A stretch of DNA of 64,000 bases from an uncultured Flavobacteriaceae bacterium (GTDB taxonomy: Bacteria; Bacteroidota; Bacteroidia; Flavobacteriales; Flavobacteriaceae), in NCBI GenBank assembly GCA_938029725.1, contig CALHGE010000009.1:1-64000 (forward strand), given 5' to 3'. Every line of letters starts with the position of its first letter. The first letter of the stretch is position 1. Positions 54,431-62,836 of this stretch are shown piece after piece. The translations under genes and the position numbers were made by a program. The notes under the pieces are model-generated. The model did not search any database. It was not told where the DNA came from and saw only the letters and a program-made list of their open reading frames with translations.

Positions 54431-55414
54431 TTATCCTCCTATACTACTCATACTCTGCATTGCCTCTTTTGGAGACTTGCGCATTTTTTCAGCATCAAAT
54501 CCGTCCTTTGGTTTGAGACGAACAATTTCACGAAACTTATCCGCTAATTCTACATCAGTAACCCCTGAACGCATATAATCTCGAATATTAAAAACACCAT
54601 CATCATACAAACAACTTTTGATTTCTCCTTTAGAAGATATCCGAAGTCGATTACAGGTATTACAGAATGTTCTTGAAAAAGCAGCGATTACTCCAATGTT
54701 TCCTTTGTATCCTGGTACAGAAAGCAAACTAGCTGTATCACCATGTTTACCAGAAATCTCTTCTAAACCTGAATAATGTGCTTTTAAATCTGCATAAATA
54801 TCACGTGCAGAATACATTTCAAGGTTCTCTTTGTAACCGCCATTAAAGGGCATTTCTTCTATAAAGCGAACATCAACCGGATAATCTTTAGAAAGTTCCG
54901 CTAAAGGAATAATATCTTGTGTATTGATGCCTTTCATAATAACTGCATTGAGTTTGATTTTAAACCCATTATCTAGCAACATATGAAAGGTTTGCATCAC
55001 CTTATCAAAGTCATCACGCCTGGTGATTTTATGAAATCGTTCTTTGTCTAAAGAATCGATACTTAAGTTAATTTTGGTAATGCCTAATTCCTTTAATTTT
55101 GGAATATGGCGTTGTAAAAGCGTTCCATTTGAAGTAATATGAATGGATTTATAATCCTCTAACCCAGCAGTATTTTCTAATAATTGCATGAAATCTTTCC
55201 GAAGAAAGGGTTCGCCACCCGTAAAACGAACTTTTTGAAAACCGAGTCCGCCTAAGACCTTAAGCAATCTTGTAATCTCTTCATAGCTAAGTAAGTGCGC
55301 TTTCGGCTCGTACGGAATTCCTTCTGCGGGCATACAATAAAAACATCGCAAATTACACCGGTCAGTTACAGCAATACGCACATAGTCAATTGTTCTATCA
55401 AAGGAATCCTTCAT
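54431..55414 (-). CDS. moaA: GTP 3',8-cyclase MoaA
   Basis: This radical-SAM enzyme of about 327 residues catalyses the first step of molybdenum cofactor synthesis. The SAM-cluster motif is CNLRCFYC in the N-terminal third. The second 4Fe-4S site is FCNTCNRLRIS followed by CLY. The C-terminal GG reaches into the active site. I start at the ATG 55414; the in-frame TTG at 55429 is less likely. It leads the moaA-moeA unit and diverges from xdhC. Confidence 0.94.
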   Translation of the reverse strand: MKDSFDRTIDYVRIAVTDRCNLRCFYCMPAEGIPYEPKAHLLSYEEITRLLKVLGGLGFQKVRFTGGEPFLRKDFMQLLENTAGLEDYKSIHITSNGTLLQRHIPKLKELGITKINLSIDSLDKERFHKITRRDDFDKVMQTFHMLLDNGFKIKLNAVIMKGINTQDIIPLAELSKDYPVDVRFIEEMPFNGGYKENLEMYSARDIYADLKAHYSGLEEISGKHGDTASLLSVPGYKGNIGVIAAFSRTFCNTCNRLRISSKGEIKSCLYDDGVFNIRDYMRSGVTDVELADKFREIVRLKPKDGFDAEKMRKSPKEAMQSMSSIGG

Positions 55415-55503
55415 AATCTTTCTCAGCAATTAGAACATTCAATATAGCTATTTTTAGATATATTAGGGGTGTTATTGTGAAAAGAAAAAGACTTGCTTAG
55501 AAC

Positions 55504-56610
55504 ATGAAAGAGATAAAATCGATACTCCAACTTTACAATTCTTTTAAAAACTCTGATGAAAAATGTGCCATAGCACAAGTAGTACGCGTTGAAGAATCAT
55601 CGTACCGACGTGAAGGTGCGCGAATGCTTGTTTTTGAATCTGGAGTTTTTGAGGGTGGTATTAGCGGAGGATGTTTAGAGGGCGATGCATTGCAACGCTC
55701 GCAAATTGCTATTTTAAAACAAGAGCCATCAATTGTAACCTATGATACTTCCAAAGAAAACGAAATAGGGGTAGGGCTAGGTTGTAATGGAGTTATTGAT
55801 GTTTTGATTTCGCCCATATCTAATAATTCCGCGACCTTAGAAATGCTTCAAAAATGTGTTTCAGATAGAGGGGAACATATCATCGCAACAGTTACTGCAT
55901 TAAATACCGATATTGATGAGATACCCCTAGGCAGAAGCTTTTACTATAACCAAGGTGCTGCAGCATTAGAAGATTGTGAACATGATGGACTCCGAAATTT
56001 TCTTCAAAATAAGATTAAAGAGGTCTTAGAAAACAAAAAATCAAAGACCCATCATTTTGAAGCCGAAGATGTAAAGGCAAGTGTTTTTATTGAATTGATT
56101 CCACCACAGTTTCACTTGGCTATTTATGGGGATAATTATGATGTGTATCCAATGCTAGAACTTGCCAAATTGATGGATTGGGATGTTAGTCTGGTTGGCA
56201 ATGTTCAAAAACTCAAAAAAGAAAAACTTCAGTCGGTAAAAAATATTTACCTCAAAGATGGTGAAGCACGACCTGAGATTGATGATCGAACTGCAATCAT
56301 TCTAATGGCGCATGATTACAAAACTGATTATGCCAACTTAGAGCATTTGATTAAAAGCGAATCGCGCTATATAGCTTCATTAGGACCTAGAAAGCGTTTT
56401 GATAAAATGATTGGCGAGTTTAAATCAAACGGGGTTGAATTCTCAGAAGCTGAGCTTCAAAGAATTTACGCTCCTTGCGGATTAGAGATTGGAGCGAATA
56501 CACCCGAAGAAATCGCTATGAGTTTGTTTAGTGAAATACTAAGCGTTTTTTCTGGAAAAGAAGGAGGAATGCTGCGTGAGAAGAGCGGGCCGATTCATGC
56601 TAGGGATTAG
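55504..56610 (+). CDS. XdhC/CoxI family maturation protein
   Basis: This 368-residue protein has an N-terminal XdhC domain with SSYRREGARM and GGISGGCLEGD, and a C-terminal Rossmann-like XdhC domain ending APCGLEIGANTPEEIAMSL. XdhC proteins bind molybdenum cofactor, help its sulfuration and insert it into xanthine dehydrogenase family enzymes. The two clients nearby are IorAB and the CO dehydrogenase. An inverted-repeat unit lies just after its stop. Confidence 0.88.
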   Translation: MKEIKSILQLYNSFKNSDEKCAIAQVVRVEESSYRREGARMLVFESGVFEGGISGGCLEGDALQRSQIAILKQEPSIVTYDTSKENEIGVGLGCNGVIDVLISPISNNSATLEMLQKCVSDRGEHIIATVTALNTDIDEIPLGRSFYYNQGAAALEDCEHDGLRNFLQNKIKEVLENKKSKTHHFEAEDVKASVFIELIPPQFHLAIYGDNYDVYPMLELAKLMDWDVSLVGNVQKLKKEKLQSVKNIYLKDGEARPEIDDRTAIILMAHDYKTDYANLEHLIKSESRYIASLGPRKRFDKMIGEFKSNGVEFSEAELQRIYAPCGLEIGANTPEEIAMSLFSEILSVFSGKEGGMLREKSGPIHARD

Positions 56611-56622
56611 ATTAATAGTATT

Positions 56623-57060
56623 AGTCTCCCCTCCTCGGAGGGGACTAAGGGGTGGGTTTTAAGAGTATAATCTGTTCTTTCAATTCCTCCAACACCAAAC
56701 CAAGATTATTTCTCACATCTAAATCGCTGAATCGAATCACTTGAATGCCAAATGATTCTAACCTCTCTTGCCTTATTTTATCTTTTTCTTGATGCCCTTC
56801 TTTAAAATGAATCGAGCCATCAATCTCAATTGCTAGTTTCAAATCTTTACAGTAAAAATCAACGATATATTTATCAATAGGAATTTGTCTGCTAAATCGA
56901 AAACCTAGCTATTTACCTTTTATCTCGCGCCGTAGTGCAATTTCACCGAGGGTCATGTTTTTGCGAAGCTCCTTGGTGTAAGCAACTAAATCTTGGTTAT
57001 ATGGAATGATTTTTCTTATGTGTTTACCCACCCCTCGGTCAACTCCAAGGAGGGGAGGAC
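56623..57060. mobile_element. Inverted-repeat unit carrying a DUF559 nuclease gene
   Basis: Two roughly 35-bp imperfect inverted repeats bound the unit, at 56623-56657 (GTCTCCCCTCC, then AGGGGTGGGT) and 57026-57060 (its reverse complement, with a few changes). Each repeat also holds an internal CTCC/GGAG palindrome. The enclosed DUF559 gene starts with GTG in the right repeat and stops in the left one. This is the form of a small REP-like or MITE-like element with a nuclease gene. It sits cleanly between two convergent genes. Confidence 0.65.
56645..57031 (-). pseudogene. DUF559 (vsr-like endonuclease) gene broken by a nonsense codon
   Basis: Reading the minus strand from GTG 57031 gives VGKHIRKIIPYNQ, then KNMTLGEIALRREIKGK, a TAG at 56909-56911, then LGFRFSRQIPIDKYIVDFYC and LAIEIDGSIHFKEGHQEKD to KPTP. 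The TAG sits where family members usually have Gln, consistent with a CAG to TAG change. Everything else is intact (about 128 codons), so the break is recent. The catalytic AIEIDG and VIRFSD parts of this Vsr-type nuclease fold are kept. Confidence 0.8.
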
Positions 57061-57077
57061 ATGCTTTTGTGTTTTAT

Positions 57078-58250
57078 TTAGCGTCGCTCCCAAAGAATAT
57101 TATTTTCTCGTTGTATTGCAACTTCTTCAGTAACAATTTCAATAGCCTTGTTGATATCTTCTTCTGTAGTAAATCTTCCAATACTTAATCGCAAAGATGC
57201 GAAAGCCAAACTTCGCTCAACACCCATCGCAGTTAAAACATGTGAAGGCTCAACCGAGGATGAATTGCAAGCAGAACCATTCGAAACTGCAATTTGTCTA
57301 CTTAGGGCGGTCAGAAGATTGGCGCCATCTACATAAGAAAATGAAATGTTGATCGTATTGGGCAACCGCCGGAGCTTTGTACTATTAGAAACTGCCAATT
57401 CAATTTCGAGTAAGCCACCTTCTAGAGCGTCGCGTAAGTTATTCAAGCGGCGAGTTTCTTCTGATAAATTTTTACAAGCCAGTTCAATAGCTTTTGCTAA
57501 CCCAACTATTAAAGGAGTGTTAATGGTGCCGCCGCGTTGTTTTTTTTGTTGTCCGCCGCCTTGTATAAAACTGGGTAGGCTATCTCCGTTTTCATTGTCT
57601 TTTATATATACCAAACCAATTCCCTTGGGCCCATATACTTTATGTCCAGAAAAACAGGCGAAATCAACTAAATCTAAAACGTGAGTTATAGCTACTTTAC
57701 CCAAGGCCTGAGTAGTATCCGAAAACAACAAACTTCCATTTTGGTGGGTTAGTTTTGAAATTTCATCTAAAGGCTGAATGATTCCCGTTTCGTTGTTCGC
57801 ATATAAAATAGAAACCAAAATAGTGTCCGAACGCAAAGTTTGATTTAAGGTTTCCAAAGAAATTAATCCTTCAGAATCTACGTCTAAATAACTTATTTCA
57901 AAGCCATCTTCCTCCAAAAAAGCACAAGTGTCTAAAACAGCTTTATGCGCTACTTTGGTTGTAATGATATGATTTCCTTTTGATCGCATTTTTCTGGCTA
58001 CCCCTTTGAGCACCATATTGATACTTTCAGTTGCTCCTGATGTATAAATTAAACTAGAGGGTGAAACGTCTAAATTTTTAGCGATAGAAAGGCTTGAATC
58101 TTCAACAGAACTTTTTGCCAGCCAGCCATAGGGGTGATGACTACTTGATGGGTTTCCGAAATTTTCGTAAAAATGGGGTAACATACTCTCTATCACTTCC
58201 TTGGCGCAGGGGGTGGTAGCGTTGTAATCAAAATAGAGTTGGGAGGGCAT
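57078..58250 (-). CDS. Cysteine desulfurase family protein (NifS type, near CO dehydrogenase genes)
   Basis: This 390-residue PLP enzyme starts LYFDYNATTPCAKEVIESM, with the PLP lysine in FSGHKVYGPKGIGL near residue 206 and the mobile-loop cysteine in SNGSACNSSSVEPSH. It differs clearly from the other desulfurase at 12.8 kb. Its place between xdhC and coxMSL suggests it gives sulfur to the Mo centre of these hydroxylases, as NifS4 does for xanthine dehydrogenase in Rhodobacter. That link is inferred from position. Confidence 0.85.
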   Translation of the reverse strand: MPSQLYFDYNATTPCAKEVIESMLPHFYENFGNPSSSHHPYGWLAKSSVEDSSLSIAKNLDVSPSSLIYTSGATESINMVLKGVARKMRSKGNHIITTKVAHKAVLDTCAFLEEDGFEISYLDVDSEGLISLETLNQTLRSDTILVSILYANNETGIIQPLDEISKLTHQNGSLLFSDTTQALGKVAITHVLDLVDFACFSGHKVYGPKGIGLVYIKDNENGDSLPSFIQGGGQQKKQRGGTINTPLIVGLAKAIELACKNLSEETRRLNNLRDALEGGLLEIELAVSNSTKLRRLPNTINISFSYVDGANLLTALSRQIAVSNGSACNSSSVEPSHVLTAMGVERSLAFASLRLSIGRFTTEEDINKAIEIVTEEVAIQRENNILWERR

Positions 58251-58336
58251 AAAGAAACTTCCGTTTTAGATGTGGTGTTAAAGGTAATGATTATCTCAAA
58301 ATAGTAGCGGATGATAGAAATTAGTACACTTAAAAC

Positions 58337-58417
58337 TAATCGATTACACAATTTTATGAAATTGATAAACAAATCTTCAATATTTTGCGATATCGAAATA
58401 AATAAGATATATTTATT
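58337..58417 (+). promoter_or_regulatory. Candidate operator region of the cox cluster
   Basis: In the 198 bp before coxM there are a 10-bp palindrome TAATCGATTA (58337-58346), an 8-bp palindrome CGATATCG (58388-58395) and an 8-bp inverted repeat (58397-58404 with 58410-58417, gap 5). A near -7 sequence TATTTTG overlaps the second. None matches a known CooA or RcoM site that I recognise. Confidence 0.35.
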
Positions 58418-58448
58418 GCTTACCTCTTAATTTAATCCTTAAAATATT

Positions 58449-59318
58449 ATGATTCCAGCTAATTTCAACTATCACAAAGTTTCCTCAGTTAATGAGGCTA
58501 TAGCTTTGTCACAGAAGTTAGGAGAAGAAGCGAAATACATGTCAGGCGGACACAGTCTATTGCCGATGATGAAACTTCGTTTTGCTACTCCTGAACACAT
58601 TATCGACATCAGTAAAATTGAGGGTCTATCTTATATTAAAGAAGAAGGCGATTTATTGAAAATAGGAGCGATGACAACGCAGACGGAGATGGAGCATAAT
58701 GCATTGCTTAAAGAAAAGTATCCCATTTTAGGTGATGCCATTTGGCTAACCGCTGATCCATCGGTGAGAAATGTTGGAACTATCGGAGGAAATATTGCAC
58801 ATGGTGATGCAGCTAATGATCAGCCAGCTTTGATGTTGGCAATGCGAGCGACAGTTGTTGCCGAAGGTACTGACGGAACAAAATCAATTCCTATAGATGA
58901 ATTTTTTCATGGATTTTACATGACAGCCTTAGAACCTTCTGATGTATTAATCGAGATTCAAATACCAAAAGCAAAAAAATCTAGTGGTGGTGCATATGTT
59001 AAGATTGAACGTAAAGTAGGTGATTATGCGACTGCGGGTGTTGCGGTACATATAGAATTAGATGATAGTGGTGTTTGCCAACAAATTGGTATCGGACTCA
59101 CCAATGTAAGTGCAGTTCCTATGCGCTTGGAAAGAGGAGAAGAAATTCTACGAGGGCAGAAAGTTACAGACGATTTAATTGCTCAAGTGGGGCAGGTGGC
59201 CAGTGAAGACTGCGAGCCAGAATCTGACTTAAGAGGGTCAGAGGCGTACAAAAGGTCGATTGTAAATACGATTACAAAAAGAATGTTGAATAAAGCTTTG
59301 GAAAGAGCGAGACAATAA
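58449..59318 (+). CDS. coxM: Aerobic CO dehydrogenase medium (FAD) subunit CoxM
   Basis: This 289-residue FAD-binding subunit of the xanthine dehydrogenase family has the FAD motifs [15 protein letters not shown] near residues 34-48 and [20 protein letters not shown] near 114-133. A C-terminal CO_deh_flav_C domain follows. It takes electrons from the Fe-S subunit and passes them to the quinone pool. It is the first gene of the M-S-L order seen in form I CO dehydrogenases, and it starts without a visible Shine-Dalgarno sequence. Confidence 0.93.
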   Translation: MIPANFNYHKVSSVNEAIALSQKLGEEAKYMSGGHSLLPMMKLRFATPEHIIDISKIEGLSYIKEEGDLLKIGAMTTQTEMEHNALLKEKYPILGDAIWLTADPSVRNVGTIGGNIAHGDAANDQPALMLAMRATVVAEGTDGTKSIPIDEFFHGFYMTALEPSDVLIEIQIPKAKKSSGGAYVKIERKVGDYATAGVAVHIELDDSGVCQQIGIGLTNVSAVPMRLERGEEILRGQKVTDDLIAQVGQVASEDCEPESDLRGSEAYKRSIVNTITKRMLNKALERARQ

Positions 59319-59325
59319 TACAGCT

Positions 59326-59817
59326 ATGGGAAAACACAATATAACATTGACAATAAATGGAGAAAGTGTAAGTGCTGAGGTAGAATCTCGCTTATTGCTT
59401 GTTCATTTCATAAGAGAAAATTTAGATTTAACAGGTACGCATATTGGTTGCGATACTTCGAACTGTGGTGCATGCACGATTATGTTAGATGGCAAGTCGA
59501 TTAAATCATGTACGTATTTGGCAGTTCGTGCCGATGGTGCAGAAATAACTACGATAGAGGGTGTTGCTGAACCAGGTACGAACAGTCATCTGCAAAAAGC
59601 TTTTCATGATCAGCATGGTTTGCATTGTGGGTTTTGTACACCGGGTATGATAATACGTTCTATGGATTTATTGAAAACGAATCCGAATCCGACAGAAGAA
59701 GAAATTCGCTGGGGTATTTCAGGAAATCTTTGCAGATGTACCGGATATAATAATATTGTAAAGTCTGTTCAGCAAGCTGCCACAGAAATGGCCAAAGAAA
59801 AAGAAGCTTCAGTCTAA
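59326..59817 (+). CDS. coxS: Aerobic CO dehydrogenase small (2Fe-2S) subunit CoxS
   Basis: This 163-residue subunit holds two [2Fe-2S] clusters: the plant-type one in [16 protein letters not shown] with a further Cys in SIKSC, and the helical one in [10 protein letters not shown] and [12 protein letters not shown]. The GFCTPGM and RCTGY forms are those of CoxS and XdhA. It relays electrons from the Mo site to FAD. The gene lies 7 bp after coxM and 18 bp before coxL. Confidence 0.94.
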   Translation: MGKHNITLTINGESVSAEVESRLLLVHFIRENLDLTGTHIGCDTSNCGACTIMLDGKSIKSCTYLAVRADGAEITTIEGVAEPGTNSHLQKAFHDQHGLHCGFCTPGMIIRSMDLLKTNPNPTEEEIRWGISGNLCRCTGYNNIVKSVQQAATEMAKEKEASV

Positions 59818-59835
59818 CCTCATAAAAAAGTAATT

Positions 59836-62202
59836 ATGTTTAAATGTAAAACATCACCAGAGGTAGGCGGAATGGGTCACTCTGTAAAAAGAAAAGAAGA
59901 TGCACGGTTTTTGCATGGCAAAGGAAATTATGTTGATGATGTAAAACTGCCAGGTCAATTGACCATGGTCTTAGTTCGCAGCCCCTATGCCTATGCCAAA
60001 ATCAAGGGTATAAATAAAGAAAAGGCATTGGCTATCCCCGGAGTATTGGCGGTAATTACAGGTTATGACTTGAAAGAGTTTAATTTACATTGGATGCCGA
60101 CTTTATTATCAGATACCCAAATGGTATTACCAACGGATACGGTCATGCACCAATCACAAGAAGTTTGTGCGGTTATTGCAACCGATAGATATATTGCCGT
60201 TGATGGCGCTGAAGCAGTAGAAGTAGATTACGAACCAATGAAAGCGCTTGTTGATCCTTGGAAGGCTTTAGATGCTGATGCCCCTTTATTAAGGCCCGAT
60301 AAAGAAGGTCAGAAAGACAATCAGATCTACCATTGGGAACGTGGTGAAAGAGAAAAAACGGATGCGGCTATTGCAGCAGCCGATGTGGTTGTAAAAGAAC
60401 GCATCTATCTACCAAGAATACATGTTGCTTCTATAGAAACTTGTGGTTGTGTGGCATCCTATGATAAGGATACCCAGAAAATGTTAGTTTATATGACTTC
60501 GCAGGCACCCCATGCCATTCGAACAATATTAGCTCTAGTAGCTGGTCACGTTGGATTGTCTGAAGAAAAAATACGCATTATTGCTCAAGATATTGGAGGT
60601 GGCTTTGGAGGTAAAGTGCCGGTGTATCCTGGCTATGTCATTGCAATTGCTGCTTCTTTCTTAATTGGGAAACCGGTAAAATGGATTGAAGATCGCTCTG
60701 AAAATTTAGTAAACGGTTTTGCAAGAGATTACCATATGGATTGCGAACTAGCGGCGACCAAGGATGGGAAAATTCAAGCTTTTAAAGTTTCGACCTTAGC
60801 AGATCATGGCTATACTGATTCTTCAGCAAACCCATCAAAATATCCTACAGGAATGTTTTCGATTTGCACAGGTTCATATGATTATGAGCATGCTTTTGCC
60901 GAATTAGATGCGGTATATACCAATAAAGCGCCAGGTGGTGTTGCGTATCGCTGCTCTTTTAGGGTAACGGAAGCAGTGCATGCCATTGAACGTATGGTAG
61001 ATAAATTAGCAGCTAAGATTGGTAAGGATCCGGCACAATTACGTTTTGAGAACTTTATCAAAAAAGAGCAATTTCCATACGAGTCTCCCTTAGGGTGGAG
61101 CTACGATAGTGGCGATTATAAGCAAACGCTTGAAAAGGCGATGGATATGATCGGCTATGACGATTATAAAAAGGAACAAGCCGAAAAACGTGCCCAAGGA
61201 AAATTAATGGGTATCGGAATTTGTACGTTTACAGAAGTAGTAGGTGCCGGACCATCAAAAGACTTTGATATTTTAGGTATTGCGATGTTTGATAGTGCTG
61301 AGATACGAGTGCATCCAACAGGAAAAGCATTAGCTCGTTTCGGAACAAAGACGCAAGGACAGGGGCATGAAACGACATACGCGCAGATTCTAGCAGAAGA
61401 ATTAGGCATTCCGTATACAGATATACAAATAGAGGATGGTGATACAGATACCGCACCTTATGGGTTGGGTACCTACGGTAGCAGAAGTACACCAACGGCA
61501 GCCGCTGCGGCAGCAATGGCAGCTAGAAAGTTACGTGCTAAGGGCAAGAAAATTGCCGCACATTTATTGGAAGTAAGTGAAGATGATATTGATTGGGAAG
61601 TTGGAAAATATTTCGTTAAAGGAGCTCCTGAGAAGTGCAAAACTATTCAAGAAGTAGCCTTTGCAGCGTACACGAATTTTCCTGCAGGAATGGAGCCAGG
61701 CTTTGAAGCAACACATTACTATGATCCACCAAATATGACCTTTCCAAATGGCGCATATATCTGTGTTGTCGAGGTTGAAGAAGAAACAGGTGCGATTGAT
61801 GTGAAACGTTTTGTTGCGATTGATGACTGTGGTAATATTATCAACCCTATGATTGTAGAAGGCCAAGTACATGGCGGTCTAACACAAGGTATTGCACCGG
61901 CAATGTATGAGGGAATTGTTTATGATGATGAAGGAAATGTCTTGAACGGAACTTTGATGGACTATCTAGTGCCAACGGCAGTAGAATCTCCGCATTGGGA
62001 AACTGGTCATACCATCACGCCATCACCACACCACCCATTAGGGGCGAAAGGGGTTGCAGAATCTCCAACGGTAGGCGCGCCACCTGCAATTGCAAACGCA
62101 ATTATTGATGCTTTGTCACCTTTAGGCATTGAACATCTTGATATTCCAATCACACCTGCAAAGGTTTGGGAGGCTATTCAAGTAGCAAAAGCGAAAGCTT
62201 AG
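59836..62202 (+). CDS. coxL: Form I aerobic carbon monoxide dehydrogenase large subunit CoxL
   Basis: This 788-residue catalytic subunit oxidises CO with water to CO2. The defining form I active-site loop VAYRCSFR is present with Cys373, the residue that holds copper in the Mo-S-Cu centre (Cys388 in Oligotropha). Form II enzymes have AYRGAGR here. The Mo-cofactor motifs GGGFGGK and GQGHETTYAQ and the catalytic Glu742 (KGVAESP) are intact. The length is close to known CoxL. There is no Tat signal, so it is cytoplasmic, as expected. It follows coxS by 18 bp. Confidence 0.95.
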   Translation: MFKCKTSPEVGGMGHSVKRKEDARFLHGKGNYVDDVKLPGQLTMVLVRSPYAYAKIKGINKEKALAIPGVLAVITGYDLKEFNLHWMPTLLSDTQMVLPTDTVMHQSQEVCAVIATDRYIAVDGAEAVEVDYEPMKALVDPWKALDADAPLLRPDKEGQKDNQIYHWERGEREKTDAAIAAADVVVKERIYLPRIHVASIETCGCVASYDKDTQKMLVYMTSQAPHAIRTILALVAGHVGLSEEKIRIIAQDIGGGFGGKVPVYPGYVIAIAASFLIGKPVKWIEDRSENLVNGFARDYHMDCELAATKDGKIQAFKVSTLADHGYTDSSANPSKYPTGMFSICTGSYDYEHAFAELDAVYTNKAPGGVAYRCSFRVTEAVHAIERMVDKLAAKIGKDPAQLRFENFIKKEQFPYESPLGWSYDSGDYKQTLEKAMDMIGYDDYKKEQAEKRAQGKLMGIGICTFTEVVGAGPSKDFDILGIAMFDSAEIRVHPTGKALARFGTKTQGQGHETTYAQILAEELGIPYTDIQIEDGDTDTAPYGLGTYGSRSTPTAAAAAAMAARKLRAKGKKIAAHLLEVSEDDIDWEVGKYFVKGAPEKCKTIQEVAFAAYTNFPAGMEPGFEATHYYDPPNMTFPNGAYICVVEVEEETGAIDVKRFVAIDDCGNIINPMIVEGQVHGGLTQGIAPAMYEGIVYDDEGNVLNGTLMDYLVPTAVESPHWETGHTITPSPHHPLGAKGVAESPTVGAPPAIANAIIDALSPLGIEHLDIPITPAKVWEAIQVAKAKA

Positions 62203-62228
62203 AAAGTTGAAATAGTATTAAGAATGAT

Positions 62229-62272
62229 AAAGTGACTCCTCTTATAATATTCTGAGCGGAGTATCACTTTTT
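62229..62272 (+). terminator. Hairpin between coxL and coxG (possible attenuator)
   Basis: AAAGTGACTCC (62229-62239) pairs with GGAGTATCACTTT (62258-62270) with a 2-base bulge, and a short T run follows. The hairpin lies 26 bp after coxL. It could release part of the transcripts and lower expression of the maturation genes. Stem and loop are imperfect, so strength is uncertain. Confidence 0.5.
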
Positions 62273-62299
62273 ATGAATGATAATAAAAAGAGATTTTGC

Positions 62300-62770
62300 A
62301 TGAAAACACAATTAGATAAATCGTTTGAAGTTCCACAAAGTACCGATTTGGTATGGGAACATTTAATCGACCCAGAAAAAATAATGGATTGCGTACCAGG
62401 GGTTTCCATAGACGAAAAAGTAGGTGACAATCATTACAAAGGAAAGGTAGGTATGAAGTTTGGCCCAATGGGGGTTAAATACGATGCTGACATTTACTAC
62501 AATGAGATTGATTTAGAAAATCGTAAGATTATCATCAGAGGTGATGGCGTTGATACCAAAGGAAATGGAAATGCTGAAATGATGATGACCATTGATTTGA
62601 CTGACCGCGAAGATGGTGGTGTAAAGTTAGATGCCATTATGGATGTTACCGTAAATGGTAAGATTGCCCAATTTGGTTCGCGATTAATTAGTACGGTTTC
62701 GAATCAGTTATTCAAACAATTCGTTACAAATTTCTCAAAAAAATTAGCCGAAGCAGAGGCAGCGGTATAA
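62300..62770 (+). CDS. coxG: CoxG/SRPBCC family protein
   Basis: This protein of about 156 residues has the CoxG opening FEVPQSTDLVWEHLIDPEKI with GVSIDEKVGDNHYKG and a helix-grip fold. In Oligotropha CoxG anchors CO dehydrogenase to the membrane. Here the chain ends after the domain (KLAEAEAAV) and lacks the C-terminal membrane helix. I start at 62300, since the in-frame ATG at 62273 overlaps the T run of the preceding hairpin. Confidence 0.87.
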   Translation: MKTQLDKSFEVPQSTDLVWEHLIDPEKIMDCVPGVSIDEKVGDNHYKGKVGMKFGPMGVKYDADIYYNEIDLENRKIIIRGDGVDTKGNGNAEMMMTIDLTDREDGGVKLDAIMDVTVNGKIAQFGSRLISTVSNQLFKQFVTNFSKKLAEAEAAV

Positions 62771-62794
62771 CTAGTCCCGATAATCTGTAATCAG

Positions 62795-62822
62795 AAGCTA
62801 TGCTGTCACCAGCATAGCTTTT
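62795..62822 (+). terminator. Terminator-like hairpin between coxG and coxD
   Basis: A perfect 11-bp stem (62795-62805 with 62810-62820) and a 4-base loop TCAC are followed by TTTT counting the stem end. It lies about 25 bp after coxG and would partly separate coxD and coxE from the structural genes. Confidence 0.65.
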
Positions 62823-62836
62823 CTAAATTAAAGCTA

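Noticed and set aside
61164..61872. Several minus-strand frames inside coxL
   Set aside because: They are shadows of the strong coxL coding frame, with no domain or start signal.
62273..62299. Upstream start for coxG at 62273
   Set aside because: This ATG overlaps the T run of the preceding hairpin, and the nine extra residues are not part of the family domain.
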